This document shows positions 31,541-43,710 of a stretch of DNA of 64,000 nt, in pieces (position 1 is the first letter of the stretch; every line of letters begins with the position of its first letter). The notes under the pieces are model-generated. The model ran no database searches. It was not told where the DNA came from and worked only from the letters and a program-made list of their open reading frames with translations. The stretch covers positions 145,620,262-145,684,261 of the forward strand of contig NC_135718.1 of NCBI RefSeq assembly GCF_964656455.1. The letters are read 5' to 3'. This stretch comes from Halichoerus grypus (Eukaryota > Chordata > Mammalia > Carnivora > Phocidae). Both the position numbers and the translations under genes were made by a program.

Positions 31541-32899
31541 GGCTGCGTCCTGGGATCTTCACAATACCATCCTACCTCAGTTAAACTCCTGGAGTCATTT
31601 TTGAGGTGTCTAAAGATTACCCTTTCCTACTAATCCTTTGAGTTAGGGTGCCTTCCATTTATTTTCTGAAAAACTTCACTTTAGTTAGCCCACGTCTAGG
31701 AGGATGCAGAGACGTCATCTCCTCCTTGAGCAGACATCCTACCTCCAAGCTCTACAGCCCAAGTAGCACTATCACCCGGGGGCCCCTAGCCTCCTAGAGC
31801 CAGGATTGGGAGGTGTGGTTTTATTCATTAAAGTCAGTGAAGTCTTATTTCTTGTTTGTGCAAAACTTTAATTTTGATTTCCATGTCAGAGTTTATTTCT
31901 TTTAATAAAATTTAGAGTTAGTTTGGATTTTGGATTCACCGCATCCAGTTATTGAGATGGACTGAACTGGTCCGGAGTTGGCTCCATCCATCTCCCAAAT
32001 TCACAATATTGGCTCCATCAGGATGTTAGGAAGCTGGATGTTTTTCATATAGCAGTAAATACCAGGACCACCAATATGGATTTGAACGGCTGGGAAAAGA
32101 TGGGATTTGAGTAATTGTGGGATCTTGACTCTTGGCACTTTAGTTCCAACACTGTAAATGAGAAAATGTCACTTCTTCAAATAAAAAAGTAACCTGATAA
32201 TGTCTACATCAAACACAACTCATCCATGATTCCTGGCAAGCTCTGTCATTGGTGAGAGAGCCCAACGATATGGAACTCCTTGGAGGGATGAATCTGCATT
32301 TCAAACTCTGTAATAATAAACACCTACAGAGAAAGTCATGCCCATGAAGGTGCCCATGATGCTGTCATAGGTTCCCAAGAGAGGGGACCATGACTGAACC
32401 AGGGCCCCAGTTTTCCTCTGCTTTCCCCTAGTCCCAAGCATTTCTTTCTTAAGCCCACCATTCCTTCTGATCCAAAGGAAGCATGTAAGCCAAAGGCTCT
32501 CTTGTTTCTCTTTCCTAGGACAAAAGTTTCTTATGAATGTCTCCAGTACAATTCCCCATTGTGCTTCTTTTCTATGAGTTGCTGCCCTTCTCCCCACCTT
32601 TCCCAGAGGATCAGAAGTGATGCAGCCAAAGCCTGTCCTCCTCCCACCTAGACTCTCCCCAGACTTGAACCCGCCAGGCCCTGTTCATGCTTCTGCGCCC
32701 AGACCTGCTGCAGATACAAGAGAGAACTGGCTCAAAAGGCCTCACAAACAAGTTTTTTTTGGGGGGGGGCCTGCTAACATGCATTGAAACAAATAAGGCT
32801 GATAAACAGTATCACACAGCGGTAAAGAGGCTAAGCACCTTTTGAAGATGTATGTTATTTTTATAAGTGAAGCAAACACAAATTTTTTTTCTCTTTTCT
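31541..32899. other. Unrecognised intergenic sequence
   Basis: No gene is seen. The 98-codon minus frame at 32301-32597 lacks any recognisable domain. A T8G10 homopolymer junction occurs near 32753-32770. Confidence 0.5.
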
Positions 32900-33087
32900 T
32901 TCTTTCCTTTTTTTTTTTTTTTTTTTTTGAGATAGAGAGAGAATGCAAGCAGAGAGGGGCAGAGGGAGAGAGAGAATCCTAAGCAGGGTCCACGCTGGGC
33001 GGGGCTCAATCTCACGACCCTGAGATCATGACCAGAGCTGAAATCAAGAGTCAGATGCTTAACTGACTGAGTCACCCAGGTGCCCCT
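32900..33087 (-). mobile_element. Can-SINE, older subtype
   Basis: On the minus strand: GGGGCACCTGGGTGACTCAG, ATCTCAGGGTCGTGAGATTG and a T run (A tail) at 32907-32929. The central TCGTGAGATTGAGCCC variant differs from the GGGATCGAGCCCC copies, as in an older lineage. I could not define a target duplication. Confidence 0.88.
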
Positions 33088-33480
33088 CCGATGTTTTTTT
33101 CTGATTTGCATTTTTCTGAATGACTTTGTGCTCTGCATGCGTTCAAGAGGTGGCTCTCACATGGAGAACAATTGGAGAATATGTTTAGAAGTCAATATAC
33201 TATTGTAGTCACCATTCTTGACTTCTCTGGGAGAATATTTTACATCTACTGAGCACATAGGTGATGAGCTTTTCCCTTCCCCAAGACCCTTTGGTCTTTT
33301 GTCACTACTGCTGTCCTTACCTATGTTGGAATGGCCAAGTTCATGGAGCAGATGAGAGGAGGCACTCAAATAGCTTTAGGCCCTAAACAGTAAAGTTCAA
33401 CCTCCTTTCTCATAGTTGTACTTTGTAGCAAAAAAAAAAAAAAAAAGTCTAAAATGTTTCTGATAGAAGTTACTCTAGAC
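33088..33480. other. Unrecognised intergenic sequence with a poly(A) run
   Basis: An A17 run lies at 33430-33446. No gene is seen. Confidence 0.5.
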
Positions 33481-33820
33481 TGAATCATGTTCCCTTAAAA
33501 TTCATATGTCAAAGCCCTGATCCCCAATGTGATGGTATTTAAGGACAATTAGGGTTAAATGAGGTCATGAGAGCAGGACCTCCCCCCTCCCCCAATTGGT
33601 TTTTTGCCCTTATAAGAAGAGGAAGAGACACCAAGGTTCTCTCCCCCTGCTATCCTAGGTCACAGTGAGAAAGTGGCTGTCTATAAGCCAGGAAGAGAGG
33701 CCTCACCAGAAACATACCATGCCAGCACCTTGATTTTTAGCCTGCAGTATTATGAGAAATAAATGTCTGCTGTTTAAGCCACCTGCACTATGGTATTGTT
33801 GTGGCACTCCAAGCAGACGG
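33481..33820 (+). mobile_element. Solo LTR of the MaLR/MLT1 type
   Basis: TGAATCATGTTCCCTTAAAA, TGATCCCCAATGTGATGGTA, TTTTGCCCTTATAAGAAGAG, CTATAAGCCAGGAAGAGAGG, ATTATGAGAAATAAATGTCT and the end GGCACTCCAAGCAGACGGA. It has the same architecture as 14875-15232 but is more diverged. Confidence 0.82.
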
Positions 33821-34429
33821 AGATGGAAGCAGATGGAAATCATCACATATGCAAATGTAGCCTTGATCCCCTAATCATAAAATTGCCCTGAAAAGTCAGG
33901 GGGTTGGGGGGAGATGGAAAGAAAGGCTGAGCTTGCTGAATTTTGGGGGGCCAACTGTTAGGCTCAAGCAGACCCTGGGCCCAGGGAACATTGCCCACAG
34001 GAAGAACTGAAGCATGCTGGGGAAGGGAGGCTGGGGAGGTGGGTGAGGGCATTTTCAGGGAAACTGATTAGGAAGGTGGCATCTCAATTCCTTGTGAGTC
34101 TCTGGAGAAAGGTGATCTTTAAATGCACCAAAAAAAAAAAAAAAAAGGAAACATAATAAAAGCTAACATATTGAAGACCCAACTATCTCAGATTCTGCAG
34201 GAAGGGCTTATTTTTGTTTCCAGGGAATTGTTTTCCCACTGTGAGGGTTTGCTCCCTCCAAAACAGGAAGTGGTCTTGTTTTATCTATAGGCATTCATGA
34301 GTCTCTTTTGTTGCAAGAAATAGAGGGCCACAAGATCACCTCAGATAATGGGGTTTACTGCAAGGCACAAAGAGCATTAAGGAAGGAAATAAACTTAGGA
34401 GAGTGGACCCCTCCACCTTTGACAGTACG
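33821..34429. other. Unrecognised intergenic sequence
   Basis: An A18 run lies at 34129-34146. No gene is seen. Confidence 0.5.
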
Positions 34430-34600
34430 TTCTCCCTGATCTGGGAGAATTCCACCCTCCCAGCTATTTCTCCTGTCCTTGCCTCTGTGCAGCATCCACC
34501 TCATACTTTACCCTGTCACCTGGCACATCGTCCCTCCACCTCAATAAATATTTCAGAGTGAATGAATGATTGAGTGAATGAATGAATGAATGAAATGCTC
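34430..34600 (+). mobile_element. L2 LINE 3'-end relic
   Basis: CTTGCCTCTGTGCAGCATCC, CACCTGGCACATCGTCCC and CCTCAATAAATATTTCAGAG, ending in (TGAA)n at 34559-34594, match the L2 3' terminus (GCACATAGTAGGTGCTCAATAAATATTTG plus TGAATGAA units). Confidence 0.75.
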
Positions 34601-34678
34601 ATCCTTTCTATTCCTTCCCAATGTGGCCTTAGTCACAGCTTCAGCTTTAGAGCCCATTTGCCATCACTGATTTGTGAT

Positions 34679-34702
34679 GTGTGTGTGTGTGTGTGTGTGT
34701 GT
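34679..34702. repeat. (GT)12 microsatellite
   Basis: An uninterrupted 24-base alternating GT run. Such runs can adopt Z-DNA under torsional stress (established knowledge). It sits 160 bases upstream of the GGTT tract. Confidence 0.98.
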
Positions 34703-34861
34703 TATGTGAATGTGGGTTTAGCTTTGATTCTTTCTGTCTCCTACCTTCATCTAATTTTCCAAGTCAAATTCCAGAGGCCAAGAGAGAGAAAACAATTGAC
34801 CTAGAAAATCACCATTATCACTGCTTCCGCAGAGATTTTTCATACCAGGTCACCCTTGACT

Positions 34862-34926
34862 GGTCGGTTGGTTGGTTGGTTGGTTGGTTGGTTGGCTGGT
34901 TGGTTGGTTTTTTGGTTGGTTTGGTT
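34862..34926. repeat. (GGTT)n tandem repeat
   Basis: About 14 GGTT units with one GGCT variant near 34894 and a T-run break near 34910. The spacing of G pairs (GGTTGGTTGGTTGG) permits two-layer quadruplexes. The plus strand gives an artefactual Trp-Leu-Val-Gly repeat frame. Confidence 0.95.
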
Positions 34927-35243
34927 TCCAGTTGGTGGGGGAAGAAGCAAGATCCTGGGGTTCAGACATATCTACATTGGGCTGCTCCCTACTAAGGTTT
35001 CAAGATTTGGCAAGTAAAAATGTAAAAATGCAGGATGCAATATTTGGGACATACTTATACCAAAGATGACTTATTGTTTATCTGAAATACAAATTTAACC
35101 AGCTCTTCTGTATTTTGTCTACTCCCCACCCAAGCAGTTTGAATGGGGCAGCTTCACAAAGATGAGATTTCGAGGTAGCCTGAGTGATGGGCCCACCCCC
35201 AGCCTTTAATGGAAATCTGTCTCAAATACGTATGTGATCAATG

Positions 35244-35425
35244 GGGCACCTGGGTGGTTCAGTTGGTTAAGCATCCGACTCTTGATCTCAGCTCAGGTCA
35301 TGATCTCAGGGTGGTGAGATGGAGCCCACACCAGGCTCCCAGCTGAGGGTGGAGTCTGCTTCAGATTCTCTCTCTCCTTCTTTCCCAACCCCCTACTCAC
35401 TCTTTCTTTCTCAAAAAATAAAATA
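35244..35425 (+). mobile_element. Can-SINE, older subtype
   Basis: GGGCACCTGGGTGGTTCAG, TTGGTTAAGCATCCGACTCT and ATCTCAGGGTGGTGAGATGG, with a CT-rich block and AAAAAATAAAATAAAAT tail. The flanks at 35224-35243 and 35426-35445 agree except for a few substitutions, an aged 20-base target duplication (AAATAC...TGATCA(A/C)TG). Confidence 0.93.
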
Positions 35426-35445
35426 AAATACATACATGATCACTG

Positions 35446-36094
35446 AACAGACAAAAGTCATGAAATACAATTAACTATTTCTTGATAATATGGGGTCACC
35501 ATTGCATCAGTTTTGGGTCTGTGTTGCTATTCGCCCCACCACTGGAACTTTCGTTTGGGGGCCTGTTTTTTCTAGATGTAAGCTAGCTCTGTCCTTGCTG
35601 TCAGTGGTCACATCTTGCTGCTGGTAATGTGTTTGCCTCTTTTGCTTTCAATTTTATAGAGGGTTTTTTTGGTAACTATTATAAGCTTAAAACAAGAGTA
35701 GGTAGAGACTGAGTGAGGGCATTAGGGATTTTATGAAATTCTATATAAATATAGCGCTTCACAATTTCAAAACTTGTGAGTTCTAATACTTGGATTTTAT
35801 GGCATTGGCTCTTCAGAAATATGTCTGTGACATTTAGAGAAGGAAGAAAGTGCATTTATTTATTGTCACTGAGTGTTATTCCAGATTCTCTGCTCTGTGT
35901 GACACACAACTTAGCAGTGTGTTTCAGATGCATGGCATTGAGGTAGCTAAATCCCTAATAAAAACGGTTATTACCTTATTTTGAAAATATAACTTTACGT
36001 AATCCTTGATTCTCCAGGCTGTTCCTGAGTGGGGAAAGTGGACCAGTGTTAAAGATATCAATTAAAAGCATAACTTTTTTTTTTTTAATTTCTG
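35446..36094. other. Unrecognised AT-rich intergenic sequence
   Basis: No gene or clear repeat family seen. Confidence 0.5.
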
Positions 36095-36960
36095 AGCTTC
36101 CACCATTGTAATTACTGACACCTCAAAACAGCACCTGACCAAGCTCCACCCAGGGTGCTCCTCCTCCTATAAGCCCCCACTCCATCAATGGTACCACCAT
36201 CACTGTTGCTCAAGCCAGAAACCTGAAGGTCCTGCTAGACCTCCTTTCTCCCTTAAAATGAATAAGTCATTAAGCCAGCCAACTTTGCCTTCTGACTACA
36301 TTAATCTTTTCATTCTTTCCATCCATACTCACCTGTCCCTGTCCCTTTTTAAATCTGCTAGGACTAAGAAAATAGCCTTCTATTTATTTCCCTCTTTTAA
36401 TCTCATGTCTTCTGCCACCACAAATAAATGGTGTATACTGTCATTGGAACATTCTCACTACAATTCAAACCCACCCATGTCACTGCATTACCTGCAATTC
36501 TCCACTGGCCCCAGGAGCCGGACCCTTCCAAACTCGTGGACCTCATCCCCTACCCTAGTCTTCTGACCTTGAACTTTCCACTCAATGAAAACAGCTTGCA
36601 TTCTGTCTCCCATGCAGCACTGTTTCACACCTCAGTAGTTTTGCTAATACTGTGTTCTCTGCCAGAAACACTCTTAGTAACTCTACCGCCTAGCCAGCTC
36701 CCACTAATGCCTTTCAAAACTCATTCGTTCTCAGCTTCATCCTCTCCTGACCCAAACCTTAAGCTGGGTTACATGTGTCTCCTTTGTGTCCCCACAGCCT
36801 CCAAGATAGCTTCATCTTATAACACTGCATAACATCAAAATTATTCACGTGAACTTACCTTGAGCTAGACTATGAGCCTCTTAAGGGTTACAGGTATTCC
36901 ATAGACCTTCATTCTCTCTGTCCTAAGTGTTTGAAACAGCACCTTTCACACAGGAGATAA
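36095..36960 (+). mobile_element. L2 LINE: ORF2 C-terminal and 3' UTR relic
   Basis: Sense text parallels the L2 3' kilobase: TGTTGCTCAAGCCAGAAACC, CACCCATGTCACTGCATTAC, CTGCAATTCTCCACTGGCCC, TTCTCTGCCAGAAACACTCT, AAACCTTAAGCTGGGTTACA and ACTATGAGCCTCTTAAGGGT. These match GCTCAGGCCAAAAACCTTGG, CCAATGGCTTCCCATC, CTCTGCCTGGAATGCTC and TGTAAGCTCCATGAGGG of L2. It is heavily decayed; the 102- and 134-codon frames over it are remnants or chance, not genes. Confidence 0.75.
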
Positions 36961-38164
36961 TGAAGGATCTCTGCTGGGGTTCTGGGCAGCCCTTCGCTGC
37001 CCCTGCTGATGTCAGTAATGATAGGTCAGGGCAATCCTGCTACAGCTCATGCTATAGGTGTTAGGTGTTACTCTTCCCCTCATGACATTACATTTCTTAC
37101 AAGGCACCCAACCCTAGAGGCTATTTCTGTTTCTTATAGTCCCCATGATATAATAAAATTTATTTTGTTATAATCCCAGCTCCCTACCGTCCAAACTTAG
37201 AAAGTATTGCCTGAGGAGTAACTTGAAGAACAGTGTGAATGACATCCTCCTGTGTCTACAGAAAACACTTCTCACCACTGATCACCTCTTGTTCCTTGTG
37301 GGTGCCCATCTTGTCCAATTGGAACAGAACTGATATGATAGAGCTCAGTTTTACCATCTTAATTTATGCCAACACTCATACACCATGTATAAAGTTTGAA
37401 CTTCACTCTTCTGGGTCCCTCAATTCCAGTATCCTTTGAATGCCAACTATGGCTCTTCCCTTAGAGCTTCACTAATTTTAATGCAAATAAGATGCATCTA
37501 GACTTTTCTCTTAGGCATCCCATTCTTCTCTCCAGGGGATTCCCCCCCCAACCCATTTTCTGACCGCTCACACTTTTACTTAGAAATGGCCTCTTCTATT
37601 TGAATAAAGCAGCTGCCCCTTCAAGGGGGATCAGGACCTCTCCTGATCTGTGAGCCTCCTAAAGCATTATTCCCAGGTCTGTTGACAGAGTGTGTCAATA
37701 TTCTCAGTTGACAACAGTTGGGTTATAGAATGACTTTAAAGCTTTGCACAAAATCTGGGTTTTCCTCACTCATCGGCCATACAAGTGTCTGAAGATCTTA
37801 TATTCTGCAGTGAAGTGTAGTTATACAAACAAGCTCCCTGATTACTCTGGAAAGCAGAGTTTGAAAACTCACTTAAAAACCCACAACTCCTTAAGTATAT
37901 TCTTCAAGGTCAAATGATTTATATGGCAATCATGTATAAGGTTTGGGTTTTTGTTTCCCAGTGCAATCTCAAATATCTTACCCTTTTGGTGACTTTTCTC
38001 TTCTTACACATCTGTGTAGGCCTCTTTTTCCTGAAGATAATGCATGTGGCATTTATAAGAAATCGTCTGTCTCTTCCTTCAAAGTAGAACACAGTGAAGT
38101 TCATGGCAGTTAGTGATTCGTGGTTAGATTAATTAGAAACTAAATTAAGGAGTCTAGAGTGTTT
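36961..38164. other. Unrecognised intergenic sequence
   Basis: No gene is seen. A few L2-like words occur near 37230-37450, without confident alignment. Confidence 0.45.
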
Positions 38165-38610
38165 ACTTATCTATTAATGCATAACAAACTACCTCAACAC
38201 TTAGTGGCTTAATACGACAACCATTTTATTATGTCTCTCAATTTTGTGGGTCAAGAATTCACACAGGGCTCAGCTGCATATTTCTTGTGTTCTTTATGGC
38301 ATAAAACAAGTACACTTGGGGGTTGTCCAGGGGCAGATGGGCTGGTCTGGAGAGTCAAAGGCAGCTTCATTCACATGTCTGGCCCCATGTCAAACATGCC
38401 TGGGAGACTACGCTCAGCTGGGACTGCCAATGGGAGCCCTTCTACCTGGTCTTTCCAGGATGGCTGCCCCAGAAAAATTGGACTTCTTATAGGACTGGCT
38501 TCCCACTGAGCACGTGTTCTGAAAGATAGGAAGTGAAAGTTCACAGTCTCTTGAGGCAACACAATGTCACATCCACCATTGCCAATTGGTCAAGCAGTCC
38601 CAACACTCAC
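38165..38610 (-). mobile_element. Ancient LTR-like repeat (antisense)
   Basis: CTATTAATGCATAACAAACT, ACCTCAACACTTAGTGGCTT, AATTTTGTGGGTCAAGAATT, CACACAGGGCTCAGCTGC and ACAATGTCACATCCACCATT parallel the repeat at 23118-23575. The small open frames on both strands here are by-products. Confidence 0.6.
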
Positions 38611-39599
38611 CTAGGAGAGAACATAGACCTGACCCCTTAACAGAAGAAACAGAAGAGTATTTGCAGCCATTTTTTGAGGTACCTACAAGAATGGCTCCTG
38701 AGAGACTGGCAGAGAGAACACAACCTCATTCATTACCTCAGCAAATACTCACAGGGTGCCCACCACAGAGCACAGGATGACATCCTGTGTTCTAGAACAA
38801 GTCTGTGAATTCGTGGGCCACAGACTAGGACAGCTTTCAGACACTGATGACAGATCTGCAGTGTTTGTTGTTAAATATTTGAATTAATTGTCAAGGTTTA
38901 AAAATCTGAGGGTATCACATAAAATCTGAGTTCTCAACTTTATGGGAAAAAATTAATCTTGTCACACCTGGCTGGAATTGCCAGAGAGCCATACCCAGCT
39001 TGAGGGGACTAGCCCTGCCTCAGGCAGAAAGACACAGTCGGGTCCATGCAGGTGGTTGCCATCCTCACCACTCCCACCTCTCTCAATAATGTTCCTTATT
39101 GGGCACCTGTGGGCACTTCAGCTTGCCCCCCTGCTACTGGCAGAAACACAGATAAAACCTTGTCCCTGTCTGTGGTCACCAAAGTCACAGCTTTTGGAAC
39201 AATGGCTGAACTGGCCACAGTGGCCACATCAGCTTCTAGGGTCATTTATAATTCTGTGAAGCCATTCTCTAAGACAGAGATTTTATAAGTGAGGTATTGG
39301 GTATCACAAATGGTATGAGAAATAATTTTAAGTGACATAAAAATAAATTTTTATTTTAGCAGACTTGTTTTTAGTTCAATGTGCCTGAGGAAAAAAAATT
39401 ACCGGTGCATCCAACCACCAATTGACAATAATGATACAAATTTCCTATTATGAAAATCTTAGGAAAAGTTTTTTGCCTATAAAAAATATGTACTACATGT
39501 AAGATATAAAGAAAAACATAATAAACGCGCACACACTCACCAACCAGCACAGAAACAGAATGTTATGAATAACTAGTCGTACTCCTGTATTTTATCTTT
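38611..39599. other. Unrecognised intergenic sequence, possible old transposon debris
   Basis: The stretch 38780-39300 has the feel of an old repeat (repeated ACCTGGCTGG/TGCCAGAG wording) but I cannot name a family. Two overlapping plus frames of 80-93 codons at 38978-39288 have no recognised domain. Confidence 0.4.
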
Positions 39600-41960
39600 C
39601 CCTGATCATGTCTTTTCTCCCTTGCTTCAGAAGTAACCAAATTTTAGATTTTGTAATTGTTCTTCTACGTTTTCCTTTCAGGTTCACTATATCTACGTGC
39701 ATCTTGAAACAAAATATTTAATTTTACAAGTTTCAGAACTTATATAAATGGAAATGTTCCACATGTATCTGTGACTTGCTTTTTTTGCTCCTGGTGACAT
39801 TCGTGAGATTCGTCCGTTTTGAAGCCTATAGACATCATTCATTCATTTTTACTGTGTTGAGTAGTCCACTGGAGGGCAGATTGCAACTCACAAAGTCATC
39901 CTTCTGTTAATGGTCAATGAGATTATTTCTGTATATTTTGGTTATAATGAATAATGTCATTATGAACGTTCTCCTATACATGATGAGTGCAGCTGTTTCT
40001 TTCGAGTACATGCCTGAAAAGGGAATATCTGGATCTTAAAAGATGCTCCTCCTCTTCAAATCTCCCAAGTATAGTACTGCTAAATCACTTCACCAAGTGG
40101 TTTACACCCCTTGCCTCAGCAGGGTATGAAAACACCTGCTACTCTACATCTTGGTCAACACTCAGTATTACTAGACATTTTAGCATGTACCTCACTGTGT
40201 ATAAAGTGATAGCCCATTGTAATTTTATTATGTATTTCTCTGATTGCTAATGAGGTTGGGTATTTTTTCTGTTTATTCTAAATTCTGTTTCTTTGTTAAA
40301 TATCTATTTTATTCATATTTTTTCTATTAGAATAGTTTTTTTTTTTCTTATTGACTTGTAGGAATTCTTTATGCATAAAACACACTAGATAAATTTGTGG
40401 GGATTTTTTTTGCCTTATTAGTAGTGTGTTTTACTGGAAAAATTTCATCTTATTTATCAAATTTTTCATTTATATTTTGTAGTTTTTGTTTAGTTTAACT
40501 GTCTGCTTACCTTGAATCTATTAATGCATAAGACAAAAATTTCCCTAAATATTTAAGGTTTTGCTTCTCACACTTAAATCTTTAGTCCTCCTGGAAATTA
40601 TTTTTATATATGGTATAATATGGGTACCCAGTTTCATTTCTTTAATATGGATAATCAATTTTCCCAGTACTGTGTCCCATTTCCACCTCAATATGCAAGC
40701 TTTAGCTAACACCAAGTTTTCTTTTTTTTTTAAGATTTTATTTATTTATTTGAGAGAGAGAATGAGATAGAGAGAGAGAACATGAGAGGGGGAGGGTCAG
40801 AGGGAGAAGCAGACTCCCCGCGAGCAGGGAGCCTGTAGCGGGACTCGATCCCGGGACTCCAGGATCATGACCTGAGCCGAAGGCAGTCGCTTAACCAACT
40901 GAGCCACCCAGGCGCCCCTAACACCAAGTTTTCATATGTGCAAAGGTAGGTTTCCTAGCTCCTGAATTTATTCTAGTGATCTATTTGTCTATCTCTGTAC
41001 TGCTGGTATGCTGTATTAATTAATATACCTCCAAAAATATCACATAAGGCATATTTCCCCACCCTGTTCTTCTTTAAGAATGTTTGAGCTATTCTTGGTC
41101 ATTTGCTCTTCATTGTGAATGGTATGCTCTTTTTTTTTTTTTATTGCATTTTCTAAATGTTTATTGCTGGCATATAGAAATCCAATTTTAAAATACTTAT
41201 CTTAAATCCAGCCACCCATTAACCTATTAATTCTAATAATTTGTCTATAGACCATCTGAGGGTTTTTGTGTAGGACAAGAATATTTCCTTCAAATGATGA
41301 TGGTTATGTTCTAGAAGTATCTATCTTGTTTCTGATTTTAAGGAGAATGTTTCTAATCTTTCACCATTAAGTATGATGCTGCTGAGGTTTTTTGGTCACT
41401 ACCTTTTGAGGTTAAGGAAATTTTCTTTGTATTCTTAGTTTGCTAAGAGTTTCTTTCCATGAACAAGTGTTGACTTTTATTCAATGTATCTAAGAGGATC
41501 AGCATATGCATTCCTTGGAATAACTCAATAAGATAGTGATATTATGATATTTGTAGAATTACCTTTTTGTACATTGTTTGCTGAAATACTATGCCAATGA
41601 TTTCTGCATCCGTATTTATGACTTAGATTGGACGGTAGTTTTCCCTTTTGGTATAGTCATTGTCTGGTTTGGGAATTACAAAATGAGTTGGGGAGTTTCC
41701 TATTTTGCAATTATCTGGAAGAATTTAAATATTATTTAAAGTGTTAGAAAAACTGGCCTGAAATGTCATTAAGATGTTGTATTTTATTTGGGGGAAGATT
41801 CTGAAATTTGTTCATTCAATAATTTTGGAGGTTATAACACTATTCAGGATTTCTGCGTCTGCCTGAGTTAATTTCGGTAATTTATATTTTATAGGAATTT
41901 GTCCATCAGGGAAGAGGTCTGGGCTAAAGATATATCTATCTTTTTATCTCCTGCATCAAG
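39600..41960 (-). mobile_element. Long antisense L1 relic (ORF2 to 3' end), split by a Can-SINE
   Basis: Read antisense it runs from the 3' part (GAAATGTTCCACATGTATCT; ATGAATAATGTCATTATGAA; GAATATCTGGATCTTAAAAG; TTGACTTGTAGGAATTCTTT) into ORF2 (TCTTTCACCATTAAGTATGA; AGTTTGCTAAGAGTTTCTTT; GACGGTAGTTTTCCCTTTTG). This order matches older mammalian L1. It is dense with stops. It covers 39600-40705 and 40934-41960 around a SINE. A local target reads CTAACACCAAGTTTTC. Confidence 0.85.
40722..40917 (-). mobile_element. Can-SINE, CCTGGAGTCC subfamily
   Basis: On the minus strand: GGGCGCCTGGGTGGCTCAG, TTGGTTAAGCGACTGCC, CCTGGAGTCCCGGGATCGAG and a TAAATAAATAAAATC tail. The perfect 16-mer CTAACACCAAGTTTTC at 40706-40721 and 40918-40933 is the target duplication. 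It is inside the antisense L1. Confidence 0.97.
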
Positions 41961-42540
41961 AGCCAACACCAAATGAATGAAGGTGCTAAAATAAAATGTA
42001 ATGAACCAGCGATACAAAATGATCAGTCACCTGATGCCATTTTCCCAGACATGCTAATTCGTGGGCTTCTCAAGGGACATGCCAATGAGTCCTGAGTACA
42101 GCATAGTGAGGACCAAGGCTGCCTTGGTCAGTGGCTCATTTTAAGTCCTTAACTCAGCACTAAAGTTTTTAATTGGAAATTGAAGCTAATAATCCTGATA
42201 AACTGCTCACTTCATTGTGTCAGTATGCAGATGTAAGGTGATAACACACATACTGCATTTTGGAATAAAATCACTCAAAATTACTAAATGCAGATGAATG
42301 TATGAAGTTCCTCTCATCCCATCTTAGGGTTTGTGGTTCACATACAAAGGGGTTCGCACACTCTATTAATGTCTTAAAAAATGTAGCCACTGGCATGATG
42401 CCCACCTTAGCTGTTCTCTACTGATCATTGCTTCCAATAAACAATGTACTTCAAAGAGCCAGACAGATTATGCAAGGTCAGACACAGCGCTGGGGCATCC
42501 TTACTGGTAACTCACATGGCTGAAGCCATATTCTCTGCGG
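41961..42540. other. Unrecognised intergenic sequence
   Basis: No gene or clear repeat. Confidence 0.5.
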
Positions 42541-42780
42541 TCATAGGTTTACTGAACAGTTGTGCTGGAGGAGAAAGAGCTCAGAATTTGGAGTCAAGGG
42601 ACCTAGATGTAACTCCAACTCTGCTAGTTACTACTCAAAGGACCACAGACAACTCACAGAGCTGTTATGAGCCTCCTTCCTTGTACAACGAGAATGAAGT
42701 CATCTCCCTTACAGTGTAATAAGATAATATTTGTCTTTGTAGTATAATATGAAGACTAAAAGAGATAATGTTTGTACATA
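42541..42780 (+). mobile_element. MIR SINE relic
   Basis: GAAAGAGCTCAGAATTTGGA, GTCAAGGGACCTAGATGTAA, CTCCAACTCTGCTAGTTACT and the GAGAATGAAGTCATCTCCCT segment follow MIR order, with a small internal disruption near 42650. Confidence 0.75.
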
Positions 42781-42849
42781 TGTTCTTAAAACCGTGATGC
42801 ACAATATAAAGTAATCTTTTTTTTCCCCTAATGATAACCCAGTAATATG

Positions 42850-43035
42850 GATGAAGAACAGTATGGTATAGTGGGCAAAGACTGAATCTTACAAAAAGAA
42901 AATATAGGTTTGAATACTTAGTGCTGCATCTTTTTAGATATGTGATCTTGATCAAGGTACCCTTTACTTTGAGAAGTAAATGGGAGCATATACATAAAGC
43001 GTTGGCAGAGAGAAAGCATTTAATAAATGTTATTT
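42850..43035 (+). mobile_element. MIR SINE
   Basis: ACAGTATGGTATAGTGGGCA, AAAATATAGGTTTGAATACT, GATATGTGATCTTGATCAAG and GCATTTAATAAATGTTATTT match both MIR ends, so the element is nearly full length. Confidence 0.85.
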
Positions 43036-43710
43036 TGTCCCCCCCTCCGCCACCACTACCACCTTTGAATTTGACTAAATTAAAATAAACATATTTCTTT
43101 TTTAATTTGTTCTGCATCCTTGGTTCCGAAGTGATCCACTTTTGGGAAAATCCCAGCCTGATGGAAGAAAAAACGCATATGACTATGGAGTTCTATGAAT
43201 GTGTGGGTGAGAACAGTAGACCTCTTTGGATTAATGCTTGAACTCCACGTTAGGTTTTTGTCTCTGGGCAAGATCTCTTAGTAACTTAGAGAAGTTTATT
43301 TCCCCAAGATTAGCCAATGGAGGATGGACTCGGGAAAGCCCAGTGATATAATTTCTTCCTCGGATTCACCTGAGAAGGTGCATTGAGAGGGGGTTCAAAA
43401 GCCATTAGGGAAACCTCATCCAAACTAAAACCGAAATACTCTCCACTGTGGATTTGCAAGTTCACTCAATGGGCCAGTGAGAGAGAGATTAACCTGTTCA
43501 GCGTCTCTCTTGCCATTAGCCATCCACGCCCAGGAAGAAAAACACCATGCATCAGAAGCTCGATGCTGAGGTGTCAAAATCAGAAACAGGTCTTTAAAGA
43601 ATTCAACTGAGGAATTTGGAGATGATGGTTGACTAGAGAAATTTTACCACTCTGACATTTCAAGTGAAATCTCCTTTAGAGAAAGTGTGGAGTTTCATGT
43701 TTCTTAGCAA
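43036..43710. other. Unrecognised intergenic sequence
   Basis: No gene is seen. The 150-codon minus frame at 42665-43117 spans two MIRs and is an artefact. Confidence 0.5.

Noticed and set aside
34681..35069. Frames with Val-Gly-Trp-Leu repeats, resembling a membrane protein
   Set aside because: Translation of the GGTT tandem repeat.
42665..43117. 150-codon minus frame
   Set aside because: It crosses two MIR relics; no domain or start context.
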